A stretch of DNA of 64,000 nucleotides from Malania oleifera. Lineage: Eukaryota; Streptophyta; Magnoliopsida; Santalales; Ximeniaceae. Shown here piece by piece: positions 21,644 to 33,056 of this stretch. The notes beneath the pieces were generated by a model, which was not told the origin of the DNA, ran no database searches, and saw nothing but the letters and a program-made list of their open reading frames with translations. The translations under genes were made by a program, and so were the position numbers. How positions within the stretch are numbered: the stretch's first letter is position 1; each line of letters starts with the position of its first letter. The stretch covers positions 34,460,214-34,524,213 of the forward strand of contig NC_080417.1 in NCBI RefSeq assembly GCF_029873635.1. The letters run 5' to 3'.

Positions 21644-23729
21644 TGTAAGAACCCGGAAAATATAAAAGGAATTTCTGCAAATTTCGTCGACGAAGCCAGA
21701 TTTCGTCGACGAAGGCAATAGACTTTTCGTCGACAAATTCAGAAGTTCGTCGACGAAGAGAAGCCGAGAGGTCTGGAAAAGTTTAAATATCAAACTTCAT
21801 CAACGAGGCTGTTGACATCCATGACGAAATCCTTGACTTTTCGTCGACGAAAACCGGGCGGGTCAAAGGGGGTATAAAAGGGAAATTACTTTTCTTCTTC
21901 ACTAAGTTTCTCTACTCTCTCTCTCTCTCTACTCTCTACTCTCTACTCTCTCTCTCTCTCTCTCTCTAGATTTCCTGGCCGGTCGTTAATAGAATCGAAA
22001 ATCTGAGGTTACCACGAGGATCGTGGAGGGATTCTCTACAACTTTTGTGGATCGGAATCTCGGTTCGAGCATTTTCGAGTTTCGGGCCAAAATCGAGGTA
22101 AGGCTCGGTTTTCATTTCTGATTCAGTATATGTGTAGTAGTATGGATTATAAGCATGTTTAGTATTGTGATTTGTAGATTTTAGAGTCTCGGTTCGTAGT
22201 TTTGAGGGTCGTAGATTTCGTGATTTGGTTTCAGGCTGAGGTAAAGGGATTCTGTTTATATCAGTTCATTTTCGAAATAAGGATCGGTAAGCCTGTGGGC
22301 TACGATCGTATGTATGATTTGACTACTTATTTGGGGGAATCTATCGGGTAAAAACACGGGATTTTTGGGTTATAGTTTTCAGGAAAATTGGGGGATTTCG
22401 GGTATCATCTCTTATTTGATTTGAAAACCGTTTATGTTATTTAAACTGTGTTATTGAGGTGACCGTAATCCATATTTGCATAAACTGTACACTTGAAATT
22501 GTAAACGATATGATTTGCCATAAACCAAATAAGTGTGGCACGTGTGTATGTATGTAAATGTTCCAGGTATTTGTGAAAAACAGCTATGTGGCGGCTTATT
22601 ACCGTACGCTGAAATGTATAGGGACTTGAGTTCCAAAGTGATTCCAGGTTTGTGAAAATTAGCTAGGGGCGGCTAACTACCGTACGCCGAAACGGCTAGG
22701 GGCGGCTAACTACCGTACGCCATAACAGCTAGAGGCGGCTAACTACCGTACGCTGTAACAGCTAGGGGCAGCTAACTACCGTACACTGTGCCCTGTAACG
22801 GCAAACTACTGTAGGCAAGAGTGGTCGACTCTATATCCAGGGTGTGAAATATCACCAGTATGATTCGGTTGGTCACCAAATGTAGCAACGGACCACAGTG
22901 GGCCTAGGTTGACGCAGCGTAGTTTACACATGGTAATGTAATCGGGGTTAGACCAAGTGACCTTGTGTAGTTGCATGTGTAGCAATGGATTCACAGTGGG
23001 TCTGAGTCGAAAACCTTCGTAGTTTAATGTGTTGGAACGTAACCGCTGAGACTAGGTGACTTGTGCAGTTGTGAGTAGTGTGACGACACTGACCATATGT
23101 ATGTATGTATGTATGTATTTGAGTATCGTATGAACTAGAATGGTTTTGTGAAAATACTAGAACTGTATGGAATTGTATGGAGATGTATGGAACTTGTTTT
23201 GAAACTGTATGTATTATTTCAAACTGTATTGTATGTATGTGTTATGAAGTATGAAAATGACATTAGTATGCCATACACTGATATAACCTATTTTTTCCCT
23301 TACTGAGAGCTGTCTCACCCCGAATACATATAAATTTTTTTTAGGTCTTTCGGGTAGCCGAAACTAGCATCCTAGCATCCGGAAGCGGGGGGTGTGTTTA
23401 GCTACTGTTAGTACCTGATAGGTACAAATTTTGTAACCGGGTTGTTCTGATGGATTTTGTAGACACCCGTGGTATGTATAGTATTTGTAGGTATGTTTAA
23501 CCCTGTATGGTATAGACTTTGGTATGGTACATTTTGATGTAAAGAAAGACCGTATTCTGCTGTGTATATGAGTGTGGACATGTATTGTATGTATGTATAT
23601 AGGGCATCCGTTACCCCACGAGGTCGGACCCTCTTGTATATGGTATCATGTATTTTTTATATTGATACAGAGACAGGTTAGCTTACTTAATTCACCCCTG
23701 GGTCCCATTTCAGGGTTCAGGGCGTGACA
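21644..23729 (+). repeat. 5' LTR of gypsy element A
   Basis: 2086 bases, TGTAAGAACC..GCGTGACA. U3 has five TTCGTCGACGAA palindromes or near copies (21683, 21702, 21726, 21746, 21840), a TATA-like ggtataaaaggg at 21870, a (CT)n leader (21915-21966), the tandem array at 22565-22812, and the module actgagagctgtctcac near 23303 followed by a T-tract and AG/G at about 23343. Confidence 0.85.
22565..22812 (+). repeat. Minisatellite inside LTR A
   Basis: Five to six imperfect units of about 35 bases, each around gctaggggcggctaactacc with gtacgccg/gtacgctg tails. The array falls within the segment missing from the 3' LTR of the same element. Confidence 0.8.
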
Positions 23730-23732
23730 GCT

Positions 23733-23744
23733 TGGTATCAGAGC
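23733..23744 (+). other. Primer-binding site of element A
   Basis: TGGTATCAGAGC, the exact plant initiator tRNA-Met complement, 3 bases after the LTR end. Confidence 0.9.
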
Positions 23745-24049
23745 TAACCAGGTTATTAGGTCTTGTAGACTTGGTTCAGAGTATTGATGTGTACATACCA
23801 GAGTATAGGATATGGATATGGGTAGAGTTGGTTGTGGGTTGTTCGGTTGCTAGACCGGGAATTATCGACGTTATTCCGTGTTTTCCCTGAGATGACAATT
23901 CCAGTAAAAGTAGGGCAGATCATTGATGACTTTCGTGTCGGTGTGATAGGACAGACTTGGATCTAGTAGGAAGTAGTTAACATAATTAGTGTAGATCATT
24001 GTGTTGTATGTGTTGTAGGGATTCTAACCGAATCCTATTCTATTTTCAG

Positions 24050-25045
24050 CATAGAGCTCAAGGATAATAACTTGGAAAGTGGCTCCGAGGAGACGGCAAG
24101 TGATGAGTCTCCTTCTGTGTCTTGTAGTTTGGCGAGACAGGTGATCCGGGAAATTGGACGGAGTGTCAAGAGATATGAGAACTCTCCTACTAATGCGGGG
24201 TGTACCATTGAGAGGTTCACACACATACACCCTCCGACATTTATGGGAGGACTGGATCCGATTGTGGTGGAAGATTGGATTAAGAAGACCGAGAGGATTT
24301 TGGGAGTCCTCCACTGCACTGAGAAGTAGAAGGTCTTGTACGCTACCTTCTAACTAGCTGGGGAGGCAGGGCGATGGTGGACAGTGGTGTGTCTGCTTGA
24401 GAGGGAGAGAGTTGGTTCATCTGATATGATGTGGGGCCGCTTCAAGGAGGTATTCTTTAAGAGATACTTTTTGGTCTCCACTCAGGATGCAAAAGCTGAT
24501 GAGTTTTCAGGCCTGACGTAGGGGACTTTGTCAGTGCAGAGATATGCTTCCAGATACATCGAGTTATCTCGATTTGCACCATACTTAGTTTCGAATGAGC
24601 ACGAGAAGGCTCAGAGGTTCGAGAAGGGTCTGAGGAAAGACATTCGCCATCTTGTGGAGATGCTGCAGATCCGTGAGTTTTCTGTTCTGGTGGATAAAGC
24701 CACCATAGTTGAGACCGACCTTCGAGGAGATGAGGTTGTATAGGTATAGGGGAAGAGGCCAGTATCTTCTGGTCCTCAGAGTAGTTCTCGGCAGGGATCG
24801 TGGAAGAAGAAGAAGAGCTATAGTTTCGGGTATCGGCAGAACACCGAGCGGCTGAGTTCTCAGGGGGATCCATCCTCCGCATTGTGCGCGAAGTGCCATA
24901 AATGGCACGAAGGCGAGTGTCAGCCATTTAGAGGTGTTTACTTCAACTGTGGCCAGTCGGGCCACATGACGAAGTATTGTTCGAAACAGAGAAGGATTAT
25001 GCCTCCACAGAGCCAGAACCGTGGGAGTAATCAAGTGCCTTGAGG
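24050..25045 (+). pseudogene. Gypsy gag (element A), broken
   Basis: Gag residues run through 'FTHIHPPTFMGGLDPIVVED', a W-rich core (24360-24480) and 'ELSRFAPYLVSNEHEKAQRF', followed by a two-part Cys/His region: 'CAKCHKWHEGEC' and 'YFNCGQSGHMTKYC'. The second knuckle has Tyr in place of its first Cys. Stops fall mostly at positions where CAG or TGG would be expected (for example 24327, 24520 and 24740). No ATG is visible at the likely start; the frame opens at a TTG (24072). Confidence 0.8.
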
Positions 25046-25073
25046 AAATTATTAGGCAACCACGGCTCCGACA

Positions 25074-25410
25074 ATGACTCCGGTGAGAGTATATTCACTT
25101 ACTCTAGCAGATGCGGAACACGCTGGGAACGTGGTGACAGGTACCATGTTATTGCTTTCGAATAAAGCTGTTGTTTTATTTGATTCGGGGGCAACCCATT
25201 CGTTTATATCTTCTAGTTTTGTGAAATTATGTGAGGCAGAAACCTGTGTGATGAATGAGATGTTGTTTGTGATTACGCCAACTAGGAGTGTATCAGTTTG
25301 TAGTAAGATGTTAGAAAATTGCCCAATTGTGATTCAGGATAGACTGTTACCACCAAACCTTGTGGTGTACGACATGTTGGGTTTTGATGTTATACTGGGA
25401 ATGGATTAGT
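25074..25410 (+). pseudogene. Gypsy aspartic protease (element A)
   Basis: 'VVLFDSGATHSFISSSF' has an intact D-S-G-A catalytic block, with the second part ending 'YDMLGFDVILGMD' followed by TAG where this family has Trp. This is the retropepsin-like domain that cleaves the Gag-Pol polyprotein. The domain itself is largely open, but it is cut off from gag and RT by stops. Confidence 0.8.
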
Positions 25411-25628
25411 TATTCTCCAGTTATGCGGTAATAGATTGTCGGAAGAAGGTAGTAGTGTTCAGACCTCTTGGGAAGTAGGAGTATGAGTTTGTGGGATTGT
25501 ATGTGCGTTCGACGCCACAGATCTTATTGGCACTACAGGCAGGGAGGTTACTTTTGGATGGATGTCAGGGGTACTTAGCTTGTGTGCAGGAACCGCCGCA
25601 GAATGAGCTGAGACTCGAGGATATTTGA

Positions 25629-26990
25629 GTGGTCAGTGAGTTTCCGGATGTGTTTCCAGATGAATTACCTGCTTTACCTCCATATCGTGAGGTGGAGTTT
25701 ACGATGGAGTTGCTGCCTAGTAAGGCACCGATCTTTAAAGCTCCGTACCGGATGGCTCTAGCAGAACTTCAAAAGTTAAAAGAGCAGTTGCAGGAATTAT
25801 TGGACAGGGGATTCATTTGACCTAGTGTTTCACCCTGGGGGGCTCCAGTATTATTTGTGAAGAAGAAGGACAGGTCGATGCGTATGTGCATTGATTACCG
25901 TGAGATTAACAAAGTGACGGTGAAGAACTGTTAACCTTTGCCTCATATAGATGATCTCTTTGACCAGTTGCAGGGAACGCAGGTCTTTTCGAAGATCGAC
26001 TTGTGGTTAGGATATCATCAGGTAAGGGTTAGAACAGAGGATGTAGCGAAAACTGCTTTTCGAACCAGATATGGCCACTACGAGTTCTTAGTCATGCCTT
26101 TTGGGTTGATGAATGCGCCGGTAGTGTTCATGGATATAATGAACAGGGTTTTCCATGAGTACTTGGATTGGTTCTTGGTGGTGTTTATTGATGACATTTT
26201 GGTACACTCGAGGAGTATGGAAGAGCATGGGGGTCATTTGAGGTTAGTGCTACAGAGGTTGCGAGAAAAGAAGTTGTACCCTAAGCTGACGAAGTGTGAG
26301 TTCTAGTTGAATTAGGTCGCGTTCTTAGGCCATGTGGTGTCTGAGGGCGGTATCTCTGTTGATCCTAGCAAGATCGAAGCTGTGGTTGACTGGGTTAGAC
26401 CGAAGAGTGTGCAGGAGGTCAGAGTTTTCTGGGACTGGCGGGTTATTATTGTCGGTTTGTAGAGGGTTTTTCTAAACTGTCTGGACCTCTGACATGATTA
26501 ACCAAGAAGGGAGTTCAGTTTGAGTGGACTAGTGATTGCAAGAAGTGCTTTTAGGAGTTGAAGCATCGGTTGGTTACTGCTCTAGTGTTGACTATTCCCT
26601 TGGGGGATAGTGGATATGTGATTTATAGCGACGCGTCTCTGAAGGGTTTAGGATGTGTGCTTATACAACAGGGTAAGGTAGTGGTGTATGCTTCTCGACA
26701 ATTGAAAGAATATGAGAAGAATTACCCTACGTATGATTTGGAGTTAGCTGCCGTGGTATATGCACTGAAGATCTAGCGACACTATCTGTACGGGGTGCAG
26801 TGTGAGATCTTCACGGACCATAAAAGCCTCAGATACTTTTTCATGCAGAAGGAGCTGAATATGAGGCAGAGGCAGAGGCGGTGGCTAGAGTTGATCAAAG
26901 ATTACGATTACACGATTAGTTACCATCCAGGAAAGGCTAACGTGGTAGCTGATGCGTTGAGTCGTAAGTCAGAACATGCGATAGTATCTA
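25629..26990 (+). pseudogene. Gypsy reverse transcriptase and RNase H (element A)
   Basis: RT starts with '[20 protein letters not shown]', continues with '[10 protein letters not shown]', '[15 protein letters not shown]' and the catalytic '[11 protein letters not shown]' (both Asp kept), and then '[20 protein letters not shown]'. RNase H has '[20 protein letters not shown]', '[20 protein letters not shown]' and '[11 protein letters not shown]'. '[15 protein letters not shown]' closes the domain. Stops at about 25818, 25932, 26304 and 26774, and a frameshift near 26430, inactivate it. Confidence 0.85.
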
Positions 26991-26999
26991 CAGTTGTAG

Positions 27000-28525
27000 C
27001 TCAGCATCATATCAGACGAGATTTGGAAAGCCTTGGCGTGGAGTTGGTGTCTGGTGATCATCATGCTTTCATTGCTAGTTTGGTGATTCAACCGACTTTG
27101 TTTGAACGTATTAAGGCTGCACAGGCTAGTGATGCGGAGTTAGCTGGGATTGTAAAGAAAGTACAACAGGGTTTGGTTGCGAATTTTAACATCTTTGACA
27201 GAGGTGTGTTGAAGTTTGGGACCAGGCTATGTGTTCCAAACGATGAGGAGATCATAAAGATGATTCTGGTGGAAGCGCATCGTTCTTTATATACGATACA
27301 TCCGGGTAGTACGAAGATGTATTGGGATTTGCGCGAGTCCTTCTGGTAGAGTGGTATGAAGAGGGATATTGCCCAGTTTGTGGAGTAGTGTCTGACGTGT
27401 CAGCAAGTGAAAGCTGAACATTAGAGACCGGCAGGGCCGTTGCAGCCTTTGCCTATTCCGGTGTGGAAATGGGAGCATATTTTCATGGATTTTGTTACCG
27501 GATTACCGACAACGCTTCACGGGCAGAATGCTATTTAGGTAATTGTGGACAAGTTGACAAAATCTGCTCACTTTATACCAATGAAGGTTAGCTACCCTTT
27601 GGGTAGACTAGCTGAGACGTACATACGTGAGATTGTAAGAATGCACAGGGTACTAGTGTCCATTGTTTCAGATCGGGATCCGAGGTTTACTTCTCGATTT
27701 TGGAAGAGCTTGCAGGAAGCATTGGGGATGAAGCTTACTTTCAGTACCGCGTTCCACCCCCATACTAATGGACAGTCGGAGAGGAAGATACAGATCTTGG
27801 AGGATATGTTACGGGCTTGTGTATTGGATTTCAGTGGTAGTTGGATTCAGTTTCTGCCACTAGTGGAGTTTTCCTATAACAACAGCTTCCAGGCTAGTAT
27901 AAGGATGGCACCGTTCGAGGCTTTGTATGGTCGGAGGTGTCGATCTCCTTTGTATTGGGATGAGGTCAATGAACGTCAGGTTTTAGGACCTGAACTTGTG
28001 CACCAGGCGTCTGAGAAGGGGGGTTTGATCCGGGAGAGGATTAGATCAGCTCAGAGTCAGTAGAAGAGTTACGCGGATGTTTGACGCCATGAGTTAGAGT
28101 TCGAAGTGGGAGGTAAGGTTTTTCTGCATATCGCTCCGATGAAAGGGGTGATGAGATTCGGCAGGAAGGACAAGTTGAGCCCGAGGTATATCGGACCATT
28201 CGAGATACTTGAGAGAGTGGGTCCGGTAGCCTACAAAGTAGCATTACCTCCAGCACTTTTGAGGGTCCACGATGTGTTTCACGTATCTATGCTGAGAAGG
28301 TACATATTGGATCCTTCACATGTTATCAGCTACGATGAGTTGGGGCTTGAGCATACTTTAGCGTATGAGGAGATACCTGTTCAGGTTCTGGACCGTAAAG
28401 TTCAGAAGCTCCATACCAAAGAGATACCGTTAGTGAAGGTATTGTGGCGAAACCACGAGGTAGAGGAGGCTTCTTGGGAACTAGAAACGGAGATATGCCG
28501 GAAGTATTCACAACTGTTTGAGTAG
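27000..28525 (+). pseudogene. Gypsy integrase with chromodomain (element A)
   Basis: The zinc-binding N-terminal region runs to 'CLTCQQVKAEH'. The catalytic core shows the D-D-E residues in 'FMDFVTGLP', 'VSDRDPRFTSRFW' and 'HTNGQSERKIQ'. The C-terminal part has 'FGRKDKLSPRYIGPFEILER', the GPY-type block of gypsy integrases, then 'HDVFHVSMLRRY'. It ends in a chromodomain-like 'VKVLWRNHEVEEASWELE', which in chromoviruses directs insertion towards histone-marked chromatin. Stops lie at about 27348, 27388, 27422, 27537, 28061 and 28081. Confidence 0.85.
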
Positions 28526-28544
28526 TATTTTGATAGCAGGGTAG

Positions 28545-28930
28545 TATAAGTATGTATGTATGTAATACCCTGTTATCGTATGGTATTAATGGTTAGTCTT
28601 TGGGTGAGTTTTTTTGTATTGTAAACTCCCGAGACTTTGTATGTATGTAACCACGGTATTTTCCTCTGCCATAAGTGAGGGAATGTATGTATGTATTGTA
28701 ATGGGGCTGCGTATAAATGGTCGCCGTATTTGTAGAGTATGTATGTATCGTAACAGCTGGGTATCATGGCCGCTGTATTCTCTAGAGTGTGTATGTACGT
28801 ATTGTAACGGGGCTGCGTATAAATGGCCGCTGTGTCCTCTAGAGAATGTATGTATGGATGGTGACCGCTTGGTATCAGTATGTATGTATTGTGACAGCTT
28901 GGTATGTATGTGTCGGTCATGACAGTTTGG
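28545..28930 (+). repeat. Imperfect tandem repeats between pol and 3' LTR of element A
   Basis: Units of about 52 bases (starting near 28686, 28740, 28793 and 28846) share tgtatgtattgtaa, ggctgcgtataaatgg and ctctagag blocks with tgta tetramers. Just upstream, aaccacggtattttcctctg then gccataagtgaggg is also present, slightly changed, in element B at 37813-37845. Confidence 0.7.
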
Positions 28931-29013
28931 TTTCGCTTTAGAGTAAGTATGTATGTAGTAGTATGAATGTGTTGTAATGAGAGATTTCAAATTTCGAGGA
29001 CGAAATTTTTTGT

Positions 29014-29026
29014 AAGGAGGGGAGAT
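29014..29026 (+). other. Polypurine tract of element A
   Basis: aaggaggggagat lies directly before the 3' LTR start at 29027, after the tract atttcgaggacgaaattttt that is typical of Tekay-like elements. Confidence 0.8.
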
Positions 29027-29298
29027 TGTAAGAACTCGGAAAATATAAAAAGAATTTCTGCAGATTTCGTCGACGAAGGCAGTAGACTTTTCGTCGACGA
29101 AATTCAGAGGTTCGTCGGCGAAGAGAAGCTGAGAGGTCTGGAAAAGTTTAAATATCAGACTTCGTCGACGAGGCTGCCGACATCCGCGACGAAATCCTTG
29201 ACTTTTCATCGACAAAGGTACTTTTCGTCGACGAAAATCGAGCGGGTCAAAGAGGGTATAAAAGGAAAATTACTTTTCTTCTTCACAAAGTTTCTCTA

Positions 29299-29340
<42 letters not shown>

Positions 29341-30238
29341 CCGGGGTGCGAAATATCACCAGTATGATTCAGTTGGTCACCGAATGTAGCAACAGACCAA
29401 AGTGGGCCTAGGTTAACGCAGCATAGTTTGCACATGGTAATGTAATCGGGGTTAGACCAGGTGACCTTGTGTAGTTGCATGTGTAGCAATGGATTCACAG
29501 TGGGCCTGAGTCGGAAACCTTCGTAGTTTAATGTGTTGGAACGTAACCGCTATGAGACTAGGTGACTTGTGCAATTGTGTGTAGTGTGACAACACTGACC
29601 ATATGTATGTATGTATGTATTTGAGTATCGTATGAACTGGAATGGTTTTGTGAAAATACTAGAATTGTATGGAATTGTATGGAGATGTATGGAACTTGTT
29701 TTGAAACTGTACGTATTGTTTCAAACTGTATCGTATGTATGTGTTATAAAGTATGAAAATGACATTAGTATGCCATACACTGATATAACCTATTTTCTCC
29801 CTTACTGAGAGGTGTCTCACCCCGAATATATACAAATGTTTTTCATGTCCTTAGGGTAGCCGAAACTAGCATCCTAGCATTCGGAAGCGGGGGAGGGGTG
29901 TGTTTAGCTACTGTTAGTACCTGATAGGTACGAATTTTGTAACCGGGTTGTTCTGATGGATTTTGTAGACACCCGTGGTATGTATAGTATTTGTAGGTAT
30001 GTTTAACCCTGTATGATATAGACTCTGGTATGGTACAGTTTGATGTAAAAAAGACCGTATTCCGCTGTGTATATTGATGAGTATGGACATGTATTGTATG
30101 TATGTATATAGGGCATCCGTTACCCCACGGGGTTAGACCCTCTTGTATATGGTATCATGTATGTTTTATATTGATACAGAGACAGGTTAGGTTACTTAAT
30201 TCACCCCTGGGTCCCATTTCAGGGTTCGGGGCGTGACA
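29027..30238 (+). repeat. 3' LTR of gypsy element A with internal deletion
   Basis: 1212 bases against 2086 in the 5' LTR. The sequence follows the 5' copy to the (CT)n tract (29304-29322), then passes through a (TA)n run straight into the part that corresponds to 22838 onward. The ctctatat present at both edges in the 5' LTR suggests a microhomology deletion of about 0.87 kb. Confidence 0.85.
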
Positions 30239-30315
30239 TTAGACCCATCACTTTTCTTGTGGTGCTTAGGAAACTTGCAACTTGAAATAGTAAAAATTGT
30301 AGCTGAAAACTGTTA
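30239..30315 (+). pseudogene. SABATH last-exon fragment, inverted copy, part 2
   Basis: This continues the SABATH tail after element A: codons for the last ~15 residues, the TGA-containing end and the following 29 bases, matching the inverse of 40903-40979 with few changes. At 30316 it passes into LTR B in inverted orientation at the same base as in the gene copy. Confidence 0.85.
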
Positions 30316-33056
30316 TGTGATGCCCCGATTTTTCACACCATTTTTTTTCCAATAAACAATAATAAATATTCACATGTCATCAACAATATTCATAAATCAG
30401 TCACATCAACAACCCTATTACCACCCATATACTCGACCCGCATTGGGTACCGGGTAAATTGTCATTTTATTATACAACCTATCAGTGAAAGACAATATAT
30501 TTATATCATCCACAATACAAATGCCCGAAGTATCAACATACATATATACACATTACTATCTCATACCCAAAAACAATACAACCCTAGGGAATCACTCCTC
30601 CCTAGTCCAAAATTCACCCTGTATATCAGGGTTCTAGCTCCTTACTATCACAGAACTTTATCACCTAGTCTATCTCTATTCCTTGAAAAATTTAGATAAT
30701 TTGGGTGAGACACGTCTCAGTAAGAAGGAATAAATTATTTACAGTGTGTGACAATATGAGTTTAGTTATAAAACACTTTACTTTTCAAATCATCATTTCA
30801 TCTGAGAAAAATACACTGATATATATATTCTTATTATCATATAGATATACAACACAAATTTTTATAAGCTTTAAAACCATTTCTCAAGTTCATTCATTTT
30901 CAACACATATTTACCCGCAAAGTTCCTAAGAATAAGGAAGATTAGCCGCTCATATGGGTAGCTTCCCTCTGCCCTAACACGCTATGCAGCCAGGTATGAC
31001 CACATATGATACCTATCAGGGCACTCACCTTACTCATTAAGCTCTCAAGCGAAAAGTTTCACTTTGTCTCAATTATTTATATTATTAACTCACACGAATC
31101 CATTTCTCAATTTTATCATTCTCTATTTCTCATTTTCCATTATCTGTTTCATTTCTCATTTTAGCCAATTTTATCATTCTTTCACTTTCCATTTCCATTT
31201 AACTATCCAACTCATGAGTATCCTTGGTATCTAGTACCAACATCACGTCTGTAACTCATGGCTACTAAGAGGATCTTTCTTTCCATGCCATGCTTCCCAC
31301 CATAATCAAGGTTGTGCGGACCAAAAGCTGGATCTAACCGCGGTTGGCCAACCCGGTTAGTTCAAAATACCATATCACATATCTTGCGTCTATAGTACGA
31401 GTTGCCGGCCTATAGCCCTGATCCAAACTCAGGGGGCACAACAACTCTACAACTCAGTTGATTTTCACGTCACACGCTTCAAGAGTCCATGTGGTTGCAC
31501 TACACCACTAACAACGATACCGTGCTCAATATCACAACCCTTCATTAGGGTTTCCATATCCATTCACTAGGGTTATCATTATCACATACTTGCAATCATT
31601 ATGCTGTCCTGGCATTTCATCAATCACATATCAATTATCCCATTGCAGCTTTCACACTTTGCAATGTTCACATTTCCTAACATTTATCATTAGTATTCTC
31701 ATCTCAATCATTGTATTTCAATTCCCATATTGCATTATTCACGTTGCAATATCCTCATTTTCTCATTCTCAATTCAACATACATTTTGCAAAAATCACAT
31801 TTCAATATACTCATTTCAATGCTCATATTTCAATATTCACATTTCAATTCTCACAATTCAGTATTCATATTGTCGAATTTACATTGCAATATTCCCATTC
31901 TTATATTCATTTTCTAATATACATATGTTAGAGTACACATTTCAAAATTCATTTCATAATAATACACATACATCCCACTTCACATTCATTTCATTCTCAT
32001 GCTAGCATATAACTTATTTCACGTTTTTCAATACTTCTCAACATACGCAAATCAGTATTCATACTTTCCCATTTTCATCGTTTCCTATAAACACATTGAT
32101 AGTTCTCATTTCATCTTTTTCTCAAAAAATACTCATCATCAGGTATAATTTTCGCCATACGTCATCAGCCACACAATTTCTCATCTGATATTTATATCAT
32201 AATAATTTCAAGTAAAATATAATATATCATAATAATTTCAAGTAAAATACTGTAATTTATTTTCATATATATTTCCAACGAGCAATTCTCAACAAAACTG
32301 CTATAATTTATTCCTTTTACTTGACTTACTAAGACTTTCCTTAAAACCTAGATCCTACGCCCCTGGTGCCCGAAACTCAAATCCTACAATTCGCATTTTC
32401 CCCTAATTAATTAATTCACTTCCCAAAATAATACCCATATAACCTTTCCTAGACTCCATATACTCCAAATTAACATTTAAACCAATATTTAACATCCTTA
32501 CGTGGTTTTCTGAATTACGCCTACAAGATCCTAAAATTACACCTGCGGCACTTACCCAAGCCCTGAATTCAATAACCCAAATTCAAACTCAGAATGCTCA
32601 ATATTCTAGCATTTCTAATTCAACATTAATTAAATAATAATTAGCCCTTTAATAACCCCCTTATCCTAATTTTGGGGTTATGCCTACGACGACCCCACGA
32701 GAAATCCGCTTCGCTAGACTTGTAGAGAATTATCCCTAGATTCTTGTGGTGGTGTATGATCGTCAATTGGGCTTAAGATTTACGAGAAATTGAGGTAAAA
32801 GTGAGAATTTAGCTTACCCCGGGAGATATGTCTATGCCACTCCTACGACAAATTCGCTTCAGTAGAAATGTCGGTGGCGGGGGATGGGGTCCAACGGTAT
32901 TTTCTGATTTTCAATCGGGTGAAAATGAGTCAAAAAATTAAAGAGAGTGGGAGAGAGAACGAGGAGAGACGTACAAGGGGGGCGCTGCCTCTACCTCCTC
33001 TTCAATTTCATTTGAGTTCCTTCCTAGAGAATCAGAAAGGAATGTGTTATATAATA
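30316..33056 (-). mobile_element. Inverted copy of the element B LTR
   Basis: It begins tgtgatgccccgattttt, the inverse of the LTR B end at 40902, and follows the inverse of that LTR for 2.7 kb. Shadow translations agree (31590-31931 on plus against 39211-39615 on minus). It lacks the first ~180 bases of the LTR and stops at an AT-rich tract matching the (TA)n of the partner (about 38096-38127). It sits where the 5' LTR of element B should be, but in the wrong orientation. Confidence 0.85.

Larger units (their letters stand above)
21644..30238 (+). mobile_element. Ty3-gypsy element A (Tekay/Del-like chromovirus), defective
   Basis: Complete layout: 5' LTR, primer site, gag, protease, RT, RNase H, integrase with C-terminal chromodomain, polypurine tract, 3' LTR. 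The target duplication ttaga (21639-21643 and 30239-30243) is perfect. The order and the chromodomain-like 'VKVLWRNHEVEEASWELE' place it among Tekay/Del chromoviruses. Many in-frame stops and a deletion of about 0.87 kb in the 3' LTR show it is inactive. It inserted into the duplicated SABATH tail, so it is younger than that duplication. Confidence 0.9.

Noticed and set aside
24457..25034. Long minus-strand frames (156 and 149 codons) opposite element A gag
   Set aside because: Antisense shadows of the gag frame, which has the real Gag motifs.
31590..32005. Overlapping 68-113 codon frames and their mirror at 39211-39615
   Set aside because: Low-complexity frames of the LTR B repeat unit (Phe/His/Ser-rich) in both inverted copies; useful only as evidence of homology.
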